Positions 5,596-11,930 of a stretch of DNA of 11,930 bases are shown piece by piece. The stretch is taken from assembly GCA_023422735.1 (NCBI GenBank), contig JAFAGL010000123.1, positions 1-11,930 of the forward strand, in the 5' to 3' direction. Position 1 is the first letter of the stretch, and each line of letters begins with the position of its first letter. Origin of the DNA: Pseudomonadota bacterium. GTDB taxonomy: Bacteria; Pseudomonadota; Alphaproteobacteria; Rhizobiales; Rhizobiaceae. The notes under the pieces were generated by a model that made no database searches, was not told the DNA's origin, and saw only the letters and a list, made by a program, of their open reading frames with translations. The translations under genes and the position numbers were made by a program.

Positions 5596-7623
5596 ATGAA
5601 CCGAGTCATCACGCACCCTCGTTCCAAGGACGCTATTCGCGTTCTTCTGCTTGAGGATAGCCGCATTGATGCCGACCTGATAAGTCGGCAGCTAAACATG
5701 CTCGGAGATGATATTCAGATTGATCTCACGGTCATTCGCCGTGAATTCGAAGACGCACTTTCTCAGAATCATTACGATCTCATTTTATCGGACTACACAA
5801 TCCCGGGTTTCTCCGGAGAAGAAGCCTTGGCGCTCGCGAGAACTTCAGCGCCTGATGTGCCCTTCATTTTTGTATCAGGCGTCTTCGGGGAAAAGTTTGC
5901 CACTGAAGCGGTGCGCGCGGGCGCGACCGATTACGTCACGAAACGCGATCTGAGACGCATACCCGGGGTCGCAACGCGTGCGCTTGGTGAGGCGCGGGCG
6001 CGAAAAGATAGGGAAGCAGCTGTTCTCGCTTTAGCAGAAAGCGAGAACAGATTCCAATTGATGGCGGACCATGCGCCCGCCTTAATATGGGCGACGGACG
6101 CGAAGGGTGTTCTTACGTTTGTAAACAAGCGCTTTGAAACGGATTTTGCGACGACGGTCGAAGGCATGTTGGAAGGCGGCTGGCCAACATTACTGGTAGC
6201 CGAAGATCTTTCAGAATTTCAGGAGGCCAATCAAAATTCGATCGATCGAAGATCCATCCTGCGGATTGAAGTTCGCGCCAGGGGTGAGGATGGACATAGT
6301 CGTTGGTTAAGATGTGAGGCAGTGCCCAGGTATAGCGGATCGGGACAGTTTGTCGGCCATGTCGGTTGCGGGATCGACGTTTCGAGCATCCGGCTAGCAA
6401 CAGATATGCTAGAGGCAGAAGTGGAAGCCCGAACCCGCGAACTGGCGGAAAAGGAAGAAGCTCTTCGCCAAGCCCAGAAGATGGAAGCTATTGGCCAGCT
6501 AACCGGCGGGATTGCACATGATTTCAATAATATGCTTGCCGGCATCAAGGGTGGCGGTGACCTACTGCGCAAACGCCTCAAGAGCGGAAAAGTAGATGGC
6601 CTTGAGCGCTATATAGACATCATATTGTCATCGGCAGACAGGGCAGCCGCTCTGACCCACCGACTGCTCGCATTTTCGCGCCGCCAATCCCTGGATGTCG
6701 AACGGGTCGACCTGAACGAGACCGTGAACTCATTGCTCGATCTGTTACAACGCACATTAGGCGACGAAATCGAAATTCTGCCGCAACTCGAGCCGAGATT
6801 GTGGTCAGCTGCCACCGACCGCAACCAATTTGAAAGCGCGATCCTCAATTTGGCCATCAATGCGCGAGATGCGATGGTTGGTGGTGGACGACTCACAATC
6901 ACAACTCGAAATGTCAGCATCGATCGAGATATCGCTGCGAACTATGGGGTTAGTGTTGGAGACTATGTGTTGGTCAGGGTCACAGACACAGGCAGCGGGA
7001 TGCCGCAATCTGTGATTGACAAGGCATTCGACCCGTTCTTCACCACAAAGCCGATTGGACAAGGCACGGGCCTGGGCTTGTCGATGATCTTCGGGTTCGC
7101 CAAGCAACTCGGGGGACATACTCGAATTGATTCTGTGCCGGGAAACGGCACGACCGTAGAAATATATATGCCGCGGGATACCAGCCTCGTGCGCCAGATA
7201 GACGACAACAGGGATGCAGAAATGGCCTCACCGGCTGGCAAAGGAACGATTCTGGTTGTCGAGGACGAAGTTCTCGTTCAGATGCTGATTGTCGATTATC
7301 TTCAGGACTTTGGCTATGAAACGCTTGAGGCCAACGACGCCAAGTCAGGCTTGTCGATTATAGAAAGCGAGCAGACAATCGATTTGCTTGTGACCGATGT
7401 GGGCCTGCCAGGAATGAACGGCAGGGAACTGGCGGAGCGAGCGCGAGTTATGCGCCCGACTCTCAAAATTCTCTTTGCAACAGGCTATGCGGAGGGGGCA
7501 ACCAGCCGGGCCGGTTTCCTAGGACCCGGGATGGACATGGTGGCAAAACCTTTCGACCTTGATGAGTTTGGTCGAAAGGTGAGCAATATGTTGCGGATGG
7601 AGTTTAAGGGCGACGCTGCCTGA
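5596..7623 (+). CDS. Hybrid sensor kinase, REC-PAS-HisKA-HATPase-REC
   Basis: This 675-residue soluble protein has no transmembrane segment. The first receiver (about 14-130) has Glu20-Asp21, phospho-acceptor Asp66 in LILSDYTIPGFSG, Ser94 and Lys116. A PAS domain follows (about 148-262, from ENRFQLMADHAPALIWATD), then a charged coiled-coil linker (about 270-295). HisKA has IGQLTGGIAHDFNNML with His308. The HATPase has N-box LNLAINARDAM (417-427), G1 DTGSGM (464-469), the FDPFFTTK block (478-485) and G2 GTGLGL (490-495). The C-terminal receiver (about 550-668) has Glu556-Asp557, Asp601 in LLVTDVGLPGMNG, Thr629 and Lys651. Two receivers around one kinase suit a phosphorelay. The gene starts 1 nt after the Rcp1-like regulator, without a strong ribosome binding site, so translation is probably coupled. 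It is likely to receive or modulate the phytochrome signal. No Hpt protein or DNA-binding regulator is adjacent, so the output is unknown. Confidence 0.93.
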   Translation: MNRVITHPRSKDAIRVLLLEDSRIDADLISRQLNMLGDDIQIDLTVIRREFEDALSQNHYDLILSDYTIPGFSGEEALALARTSAPDVPFIFVSGVFGEKFATEAVRAGATDYVTKRDLRRIPGVATRALGEARARKDREAAVLALAESENRFQLMADHAPALIWATDAKGVLTFVNKRFETDFATTVEGMLEGGWPTLLVAEDLSEFQEANQNSIDRRSILRIEVRARGEDGHSRWLRCEAVPRYSGSGQFVGHVGCGIDVSSIRLATDMLEAEVEARTRELAEKEEALRQAQKMEAIGQLTGGIAHDFNNMLAGIKGGGDLLRKRLKSGKVDGLERYIDIILSSADRAAALTHRLLAFSRRQSLDVERVDLNETVNSLLDLLQRTLGDEIEILPQLEPRLWSAATDRNQFESAILNLAINARDAMVGGGRLTITTRNVSIDRDIAANYGVSVGDYVLVRVTDTGSGMPQSVIDKAFDPFFTTKPIGQGTGLGLSMIFGFAKQLGGHTRIDSVPGNGTTVEIYMPRDTSLVRQIDDNRDAEMASPAGKGTILVVEDEVLVQMLIVDYLQDFGYETLEANDAKSGLSIIESEQTIDLLVTDVGLPGMNGRELAERARVMRPTLKILFATGYAEGATSRAGFLGPGMDMVAKPFDLDEFGRKVSNMLRMEFKGDAA

Positions 7624-8316
7624 TTACCCGACGACAACTTGAGCCTTGTTCTGCACGCGATTGTAAAGATCAATGATGTCTTGGTTGATCAATCGTACGC
7701 AGCCTGACGACATGGCTTTCCCGATCGTCCACCATTCCGGCGACCCGTGGATTCGGTATCCAGTGTCTGCGCCGTCCTTGAACAGATAAAGCGCTCGCGC
7801 GCCGAGTGGATTATCCAGGCCACCCGGCATTCCGTTCGCCCACTTCACGAGTTCTGGTTGACGTCCGATCATTTCGCGCGGCGGCGTCCATCTCGGCCAT
7901 TCACGCTTGTATTGAACATTTGCACGACCGGACCAGCGGAAGCCATCGCGGCCGATACCCACACCATATCGGATTGCCTCTCCACCGGGCTGCACGAGAT
8001 ACAAAAGGCGGTCCTTCAGGCTGATTATGATGGTTCCAGGTGCTTCACCAGTGGGATCTCTGACGATCTGGCGTCGATACTCTCTCGGAACTTTCTCATA
8101 GGGAATCGCCGGAAGAATATAGGGCCCATCCTGCATCGAGGCATACATTGCTTCAGATGTGGTGATGGCACTGTCGACACTGATCTTTGGTCGAATGGTC
8201 CCAGTGGGCCGAAAGTCCATTTCGAACTGAGACATATCCAGGCTGCGGCTACATCCGGTTAAGCCAATGGCGCCTATGCCGGCGATCAGACCGCGTCGCG
8301 ATATTGCTGTTTTCAC
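7624..8316 (-). CDS. L,D-transpeptidase (YkuD family), probable lipoprotein
   Basis: YkuD enzymes form 3-3 crosslinks in peptidoglycan or attach proteins to it, in the periplasm. The 230-residue product has the YkuD domain in its C-terminal two thirds, with YRIHGSPEWW (His190) and the catalytic MSSGCVRL (Cys206, Arg208). The N-terminus, ISRRGLIAGIGAIGLTGC, combines a twin-arginine-like RR (7-8), a hydrophobic run and a lipobox LTGC (Cys22), so it is probably exported and lipid-anchored. GTG 8316 is preferred because GGAG lies 7 nt before it; an in-frame TTG at 8322 would sit only 1 nt from that GGAG. A perfect 5-bp-arm inverted repeat (TGATG-TACG-CATCA, 8333-8346) lies upstream, of unknown meaning. 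Its stop codon abuts that of the convergent hybrid kinase with no gap. It is divergent from the BA14K gene. Confidence 0.92.
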   Translation of the reverse strand: MKTAISRRGLIAGIGAIGLTGCSRSLDMSQFEMDFRPTGTIRPKISVDSAITTSEAMYASMQDGPYILPAIPYEKVPREYRRQIVRDPTGEAPGTIIISLKDRLLYLVQPGGEAIRYGVGIGRDGFRWSGRANVQYKREWPRWTPPREMIGRQPELVKWANGMPGGLDNPLGARALYLFKDGADTGYRIHGSPEWWTIGKAMSSGCVRLINQDIIDLYNRVQNKAQVVVG

Positions 8317-8405
8317 GCCCAAGCTCCACCTGTGATGTACGCATCATCGCGGAACGTGGTTGATGAATGGTTAGCGCAAGGTCTTAAAGCCGGCAGTCGA
8401 GGCTG

Positions 8406-8430
8406 GGAACACTTCATGAACTAATGAGTT
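8406..8430 (+). promoter_or_regulatory. Candidate EcfG-type (general stress sigma) promoter for the BA14K gene
   Basis: GGAAC (8406-8410) and GTT (8428-8430) are 17 nt apart, matching the alphaproteobacterial EcfG pattern GGAAC-N16-CGTT apart from A in place of the C before GTT. Transcription would start near 8437, about 58 nt before the BA14K start codon. No better sigma-70 pair was seen in this 170-nt intergenic region. The match is to a short consensus and remains a prediction. Confidence 0.35.
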
Positions 8431-8483
8431 ACTGCGAGAGTGGGAATTTAGCGATCATGAGCTAAGCGCAATGAAAGATTGCC

Positions 8484-8489
8484 AGGAGG
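8484..8489 (+). promoter_or_regulatory. Strong ribosome binding site that sets the BA14K start
   Basis: A perfect AGGAGG lies 5 nt upstream of ATG 8495. It picks that start over the in-frame ATG at 8471, which has no such site and would add eight polar residues before the signal peptide. Confidence 0.85.
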
Positions 8490-8494
8490 ATATA

Positions 8495-8950
8495 ATGCGA
8501 CCGCTTTTCAAATCACTCGGAGTTGTGAGCATCTCTATGATGATGGCGACCTCGACCCTCGTACCCGCCCAGGCATTGATGATCGAGCGTCCTGTCGCTC
8601 CCGTTTCGACAAATGCCAGCGAACTGCCCATTCAGGTGCGTGACCATCATCATAGGCACCGCGGATATTACCGCGATGGCCGCGGTCGGCATTATTATAA
8701 TGGGCACCGCGGATATCGCGATTATCGTCGAGGGTACCGGCGCCATAACAATGCGTGGTTCCCAGCTGCCGCATTTATAACGGGCGCTATCGTTGGTGGT
8801 GCCATCAGTTCACAGCCTGCACCACGAGCACGATCCGGTAGCCGACATGTACAATGGTGTTACGATCGGTATCGGTCCTATCGCGCATCCGACAACACCT
8901 ATCAGCCGTACAACGGTCCACGTCGATCGTGTAATTCACCTTACAGGTAA
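8495..8950 (+). CDS. BA14K-family secreted protein
   Basis: The 151-residue product has a Sec signal peptide (1-27, basic MRPLFK, then a hydrophobic core, cleavage after AQA). Next come a His/Arg/Tyr/Gly-rich segment (about 50-86, including HHHRHRGYY and RHYYNGHRGY), an Ala/Gly hydrophobic stretch (88-105, WFPAAAFITGAIVGGAIS) and a C-terminal BA14K domain (118-146) with WCYDRYRSYR, NTYQPYNG and a final Cys146 that may pair with Cys122. BA14K proteins of Brucella were described as immunoreactive with lectin-like activity. The role here is not known; an envelope or surface function is likely. The hydrophobic stretch could insert in a membrane as a glycine-rich hairpin. Two 14-nt direct repeats sit in the HRGY-coding part. 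The gene stands alone, with its own promoter candidate, strong ribosome binding site and terminator. Confidence 0.9.
   Translation: MRPLFKSLGVVSISMMMATSTLVPAQALMIERPVAPVSTNASELPIQVRDHHHRHRGYYRDGRGRHYYNGHRGYRDYRRGYRRHNNAWFPAAAFITGAIVGGAISSQPAPRARSGSRHVQWCYDRYRSYRASDNTYQPYNGPRRSCNSPYR
8655..8716 (+). repeat. Pair of 14-nt direct repeats inside the BA14K gene
   Basis: GGCACCGCGGATAT occurs at 8655-8668 and again at 8703-8716, 48 nt apart and in the same reading frame, each time encoding part of an HRGY unit. This suggests that the basic-aromatic segment grew by a 16-codon internal duplication that has since diverged. Confidence 0.7.
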
Positions 8951-8957
8951 CGTTTGG

Positions 8958-8983
8958 AAAGGCCTCTTTGGAGGCCTTTTTTT
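8958..8983 (+). terminator. Rho-independent terminator after BA14K
   Basis: A perfect 9-bp stem, AAAGGCCTC (8958-8966) and GAGGCCTTT (8971-8979), encloses a TTTG loop. Seven T in a row run from 8977 to 8983, the first three within the stem. It begins 7 nt after the BA14K stop. On the minus strand the same hairpin follows the glpK stop but has only three T before CCAAACG, so it should work weakly in that direction. The T tract overlaps the glpK stop codon (8982-8984). Confidence 0.9.
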
Positions 8984-10481
8984 ACATCGGCGTGGCAACA
9001 GTCCGCGCGACGCTATCGCGCCAACCTTTTAGTTTTCGCTCCCGCTTCGCTTGATCCATCGCGGGATCGAAACGCCTCTCGCAATGCCATCTTTGTGCGA
9101 AACTTGATCGATCCGGCCAGAAACCCGAATGCTGCGCAGCCAGCCAGGCCGCGCCCAAAGCGGTGGTCTCCTGAATTGCTGGACGGTCAACCTGAGCATT
9201 TAAAACATCGGCCAGAAATTGCATCGTCCAATCAGACGCGACCATGCCGCCATCTACCCTCAGGACTGTCTGATCAGAATCTTTCCAATCCTGGCGCATC
9301 GCATCAATCAAATCTGAAGTTTGAAAGACAGCTGCCTCCAGTGCAGCTTTTGCCAGTTCGTTAGGCCCAGTGGCACGCGTCAGCCCAAAAATTGCACCAC
9401 GAGCCTCCGCATCCCAGTGAGGAGCTCCCAGTCCAACGAAAGCTGGAACCATGTAGACATCCTGTTCGGCGTCAGCCAGCTTTGCCATCTCGCCGCTTTG
9501 TTCCGCAGAAGACAGCAGCTTCAAGCCGTCTCTCAACCACTGAACCGCTGCACCGGCTACGAAGATGGACCCCTCAAGCGCATAAGCCACTTTTCCTTCC
9601 AGGCGATAGGCAATAGTTCCCAGCAGCTTGTTTTTCGAGCGTACCAATTCATCACCGGTGTTCAGGACAATAAAGCAACCTGTTCCGTAGGTTGCTTTGA
9701 TCATTCCCGGTTCAAAACAGGCTTGGCCGATTGTTGCCGCCTGCTGATCGCCAGCCACTCCGGTTATTGGAATTTCACATCCGAATAATTCGCGGCTCGT
9801 GACGCCGAAATCATCTGCGCAGTCAAGCACATTCGGCATGAGTTGGCTTGGCACGCGCAATGCTGACATGAGTTCGCTATCCCATCGCTGGGCAGTGATA
9901 TCAAACAGAAGTGTTCGTGACGCATTCGTCGCGTCAGTTACATGGCGCTTGCCGCCAGTCATCCGCCAGATGAGATAGGTATCGATTGTCCCAGCGAGCA
10001 ACTCACCACGTTCCGCCGCGTCCCGGGATCCCTCCACATTATCCAGAATCCAGGCAATTTTCGTACCTGAAAAATACGGGTCGAGAATCAAGCCGGTTTT
10101 TCGGCTGAACAATGGTTCCAAGCCTTGATCCCGCATCGCTGCGCATGTGGAAGCCGTTCTTCTGTCTTGCCACACGATGGCATTGTGCAGTGCTTTACCT
10201 GTTATGCGATCCCACACCACGACAGTTTCGCGTTGATTGGCAATCCCTATTGCAACGATGGCATCGGCTTGGGCTCTGGCTTGTTGAAGAACATTCTTCA
10301 CACAAAATACGACGCTCTCCCAAATCGCCTCAGGATCGTGTTCAACCCAACCCGAGCGAGGGTAAACTTGTGGGAACTCCCGTTGTGCAACAAAAGCAAT
10401 GGTCATATCGCGATTGAAAAGTATTGCCCGCGACGAAGTCGTGCCCTGATCAATTGCAAGCACGTACCGCTTTTCGGCCAT
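8982..10481 (-). CDS. glpK: Glycerol kinase
   Basis: GlpK phosphorylates glycerol with ATP to sn-glycerol-3-phosphate in the cytoplasm, trapping imported glycerol. The 499-residue product has the normal length and both FGGY-kinase domains. It has the nucleotide-binding IDQGTTSSRAI (10-20), ANQRET (81-86), VWQDRRT (103-109), LDPYFSGTK (133-141), GVAGDQQAA with catalytic Asp245, YGTGCF (265-270), GAPHWD (352-357) and VDGGMVASDW (409-418). ATG 10481 gives the family N-terminus MAEKRYVLAIDQGTT. A GGAG abuts this ATG too closely, and a TTG at 10487 with GAGGA 6 nt before it is an alternative start that would add two residues. The gene begins 8 nt after the Anbu protease stop, so it is very probably the last gene of that operon. 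No glpF, glpD or glpR gene is nearby, which is unusual for glpK. Confidence 0.97.
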   Translation of the reverse strand: MAEKRYVLAIDQGTTSSRAILFNRDMTIAFVAQREFPQVYPRSGWVEHDPEAIWESVVFCVKNVLQQARAQADAIVAIGIANQRETVVVWDRITGKALHNAIVWQDRRTASTCAAMRDQGLEPLFSRKTGLILDPYFSGTKIAWILDNVEGSRDAAERGELLAGTIDTYLIWRMTGGKRHVTDATNASRTLLFDITAQRWDSELMSALRVPSQLMPNVLDCADDFGVTSRELFGCEIPITGVAGDQQAATIGQACFEPGMIKATYGTGCFIVLNTGDELVRSKNKLLGTIAYRLEGKVAYALEGSIFVAGAAVQWLRDGLKLLSSAEQSGEMAKLADAEQDVYMVPAFVGLGAPHWDAEARGAIFGLTRATGPNELAKAALEAAVFQTSDLIDAMRQDWKDSDQTVLRVDGGMVASDWTMQFLADVLNAQVDRPAIQETTALGAAWLAAQHSGFWPDRSSFAQRWHCERRFDPAMDQAKRERKLKGWRDSVARTVATPM

Positions 10482-10489
10482 CTCCAATC

Positions 10490-11224
10490 TCAATCCTCGA
10501 TAAATTCCGGAAGGCTGCTGAACGCGTTTCGCAGCGCGTCCGACCACCCGTCCGATACAGCACGATAATACGGATCGTCCTGACTGATTCTCTTGCGATA
10601 ACCGACCCGCATCGTGTTGTGCTCATAGAACATCAGATCGAGCGGCAACCCGACGGAAAGGTTTGATTTCAACGTAGAGTCGAAGGAGACCATCAGCAGT
10701 TTGGCCGTTTCGGCGAAACTCATGGTAGGATCATAAGCCCGCACAATAATAGGTTTACCGTATTTCGTTTCCCCAATCTGGAAGAATGGAGTGTCTTCGC
10801 CCGCCTCGATGAAATTTCCTTCCGGGTAAATCATGAACAAGCGCGGTTCGGCACCTTTGATCTGTCCTCCGAGAATGAACGACGCGTTGAAATATGAGTC
10901 TGCCGACTCGCCATCTGGCGATGACGTCTTGATCACCTCTTTCACCGTATCCCCGACAAGCCGGGCAGTCTGAAACATAGAAGGTGTTTTGAGCAAGGTG
11001 CTGGTACGATCCGCAGCCGCTTTTGATCGCTCGTCGAGAAGACTGACCACGGCTTGGGTTGTCGCGAGATTTCCAGCTGCCATCAAGACGATGACCCGCT
11101 CACCTGGTTCTTCCCAGACGTGCATTTTGCGGAACGTGGAGATGTTATCGATGCCCGCATTGGTCCGGGTATCGGACATGAAAACAAGGCCGCGATCGAT
11201 TCTCAGTCCTACGCAATAAGTCAT
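10490..11224 (-). CDS. Anbu-type proteasome-related peptidase (T1-like Ntn hydrolase)
   Basis: The 244-residue product begins MTYCVGLRIDRGLVFMSDTR. After Met removal Thr2 (codon 11219-11221) would be the N-terminal nucleophile, as in proteasome beta subunits and HslV. Asp18 in SDTRTNAG and Lys33 in FRKMHVW sit where the other active-site residues are expected. A glycine-containing core strand follows (VLMAAGNLATTQAVV, about 46-60), and the overall length fits the Anbu (ancestral beta subunit) family better than the shorter HslV. Anbu proteins form ring-like oligomers without a known ATPase partner; their substrates are not established. The gene starts 32 nt after a transglutaminase-like gene, the usual Anbu neighbour, and is followed 8 nt later by glpK. 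No clear Shine-Dalgarno sequence precedes the ATG. I am confident of the proteasome-type family and fairly confident of the Anbu subgroup, given the context. Confidence 0.9.
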   Translation of the reverse strand: MTYCVGLRIDRGLVFMSDTRTNAGIDNISTFRKMHVWEEPGERVIVLMAAGNLATTQAVVSLLDERSKAAADRTSTLLKTPSMFQTARLVGDTVKEVIKTSSPDGESADSYFNASFILGGQIKGAEPRLFMIYPEGNFIEAGEDTPFFQIGETKYGKPIIVRAYDPTMSFAETAKLLMVSFDSTLKSNLSVGLPLDLMFYEHNTMRVGYRKRISQDDPYYRAVSDGWSDALRNAFSSLPEFIED

Positions 11225-11256
11225 CGCAAATCAGTATCCATCGAAAGTCGGTTGGA

Positions 11257-11930
11257 TTACTGCTCGACTGTGACGTGAACTTCAAGCCGTTCGCCGGTTT
11301 CACCGAGCCTCAAGCCGGAAATAGGTGCGGCGTCCCGGTAGTCTCTACCGATTGCGAGCCTCACATATCGATCATCCGGCGATATTCCGTTAGCCGGATC
11401 AAAGGCCACCCATCCAAGTCCGTCGAGGTAAGCTTCCGCCCAAGCATGACTGGCTGTTTCGTAGTTTTCCGGTACGCACACATATCCGCTTACGTAGCGG
11501 GCGGGAACTCCCAAGAGCCGAGCGGTAGAGATGAAGATGTGTGCCTGATCTTGACAGACGCCCGCGCCGCTTGCCGCCGCGTCTTCGGCCGTAGTCATCG
11601 TATCGGTAACGTCTTTGCGATACTCAATCCGATCAACGATCAGATGAAGAAGCGCATGCATCCGAGAAAGCGTGTCTCCCGGGCCGATTTCCCGCGACAG
11701 CGCTGCTATCGCGGGCCCCGAACGGCTGAGTTCAGTCTCTTGCTGAAATAACCACAGTGGCACATGTCCACGATGTGGCCCAGTCACACCCGAGCAATCC
11801 GTCGTTTCCACTCTTCCTTGCGCGGTAATGGAAACATTCGTCTGATGGCTCCCGACGCTCAGGAGGCAGGTTTCGTTGCCGAAACCATCGGTATAAGCAA
11901 CCTCCTGGTTTGCTCCCGATATTTCCAGCG
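11257..11930 (-). CDS. Transglutaminase-like protein, N-terminus cut by window edge
   Basis: The frame is open from the right edge to TAA at 11257-11259. The upstream part reads through EVAYTDGFGNETCLLSV, typical of the beta-rich N-terminal domain in COG1305-type transglutaminase-like proteins, so the real start lies beyond 11930. The catalytic Cys is in GVCQDQAH (codon 11554-11556), the His in ASHAWAEAYL (11446-11448) and the Asp in AFDPANG (11398-11400), giving an intact papain-like triad. No signal peptide can be judged because the start is missing. These proteins may cleave or form amide bonds; the activity of this subgroup is not established. The gene precedes the Anbu protease by 32 nt. 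In many proteobacteria this pair belongs to a cluster with an alpha-E protein and an ATP-grasp protein, expected here just upstream. Confidence 0.92.
   Translation of the reverse strand, partial: LEISGANQEVAYTDGFGNETCLLSVGSHQTNVSITAQGRVETTDCSGVTGPHRGHVPLWLFQQETELSRSGPAIAALSREIGPGDTLSRMHALLHLIVDRIEYRKDVTDTMTTAEDAAASGAGVCQDQAHIFISTARLLGVPARYVSGYVCVPENYETASHAWAEAYLDGLGWVAFDPANGISPDDRYVRLAIGRDYRDAAPISGLRLGETGERLEVHVTVEQ

Noticed and set aside
7747..8262. Plus-strand open frame of 171 codons
   Set aside because: It is antisense to the L,D-transpeptidase, whose catalytic motif and signal peptide are clear.
8351..8372. Another GGAAC followed by GTT upstream of the BA14K gene
   Set aside because: The spacing is 14 nt, too short for an EcfG promoter.
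11221..11241. Six-codon ORF whose TGA overlaps the Anbu ATG
   Set aside because: There is no ribosome binding site before it and it is short enough to arise by chance.
11275..11751. Plus-strand open frame of 158 codons
   Set aside because: It is antisense to the transglutaminase-like gene with its intact catalytic triad.

Overview
The window looks like chromosomal DNA from an alphaproteobacterium, most likely of the order Hyphomicrobiales (Rhizobiales). The reasons are a BA14K-family secreted protein (a family centred on Brucella, Bartonella and rhizobia), a transglutaminase/Anbu proteasome-like gene pair, a bacteriophytochrome with an Rcp1-like regulator, and moderately G+C-rich coding DNA. 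The genus cannot be fixed from the sequence alone. No insertion sequence, CRISPR array, prophage or attachment site is visible.

Layout. Positions 1-2096 (minus strand) hold glmU followed by the 5' part of glmS, two enzymes of UDP-N-acetylglucosamine synthesis in a probable operon. Positions 2097-2925 are mostly non-coding: a tRNA-Lys(UUU) gene on the minus strand with a good sigma-70-type promoter, a doubtful 73-codon ORF, and a 38-codon minus-strand ORF whose stop overlaps the glmU start. Positions 2926-7623 (plus strand) form a tight three-gene signalling operon: a complete biliverdin-type bacteriophytochrome histidine kinase, a single-domain Rcp1-like response regulator (4-nt overlap), and a REC-PAS-HisKA-HATPase-REC hybrid kinase (1-nt gap). 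No DNA-binding output protein and no heme oxygenase lies in the window, so both chromophore supply and final output must come from elsewhere. Positions 7624-8316 (minus) encode a YkuD L,D-transpeptidase that abuts the hybrid kinase stop to stop. Positions 8495-8950 (plus) encode the BA14K protein, with a strong ribosome binding site, a candidate stress-sigma (EcfG-type) promoter upstream and a clear intrinsic terminator downstream. Positions 8982-11930 (minus) form a second operon, read right to left: a transglutaminase-like protein (its N-terminus lies off the window), an Anbu-type proteasome-related protease, and glycerol kinase glpK, only 8 nt after the protease gene.

How the genes work together. 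The light cassette probably senses red/far-red light and passes phosphate among His and Asp sites of the three proteins. The Anbu/transglutaminase pair belongs to a conserved, poorly understood bacterial module that usually also includes an alpha-E protein and an ATP-grasp protein, predicted here just beyond position 11930. The attachment of glpK to that operon, the output-less phytochrome cassette and the candidate stress promoters are the points most worth a second look. No wholly new system can be demonstrated from the sequence alone.
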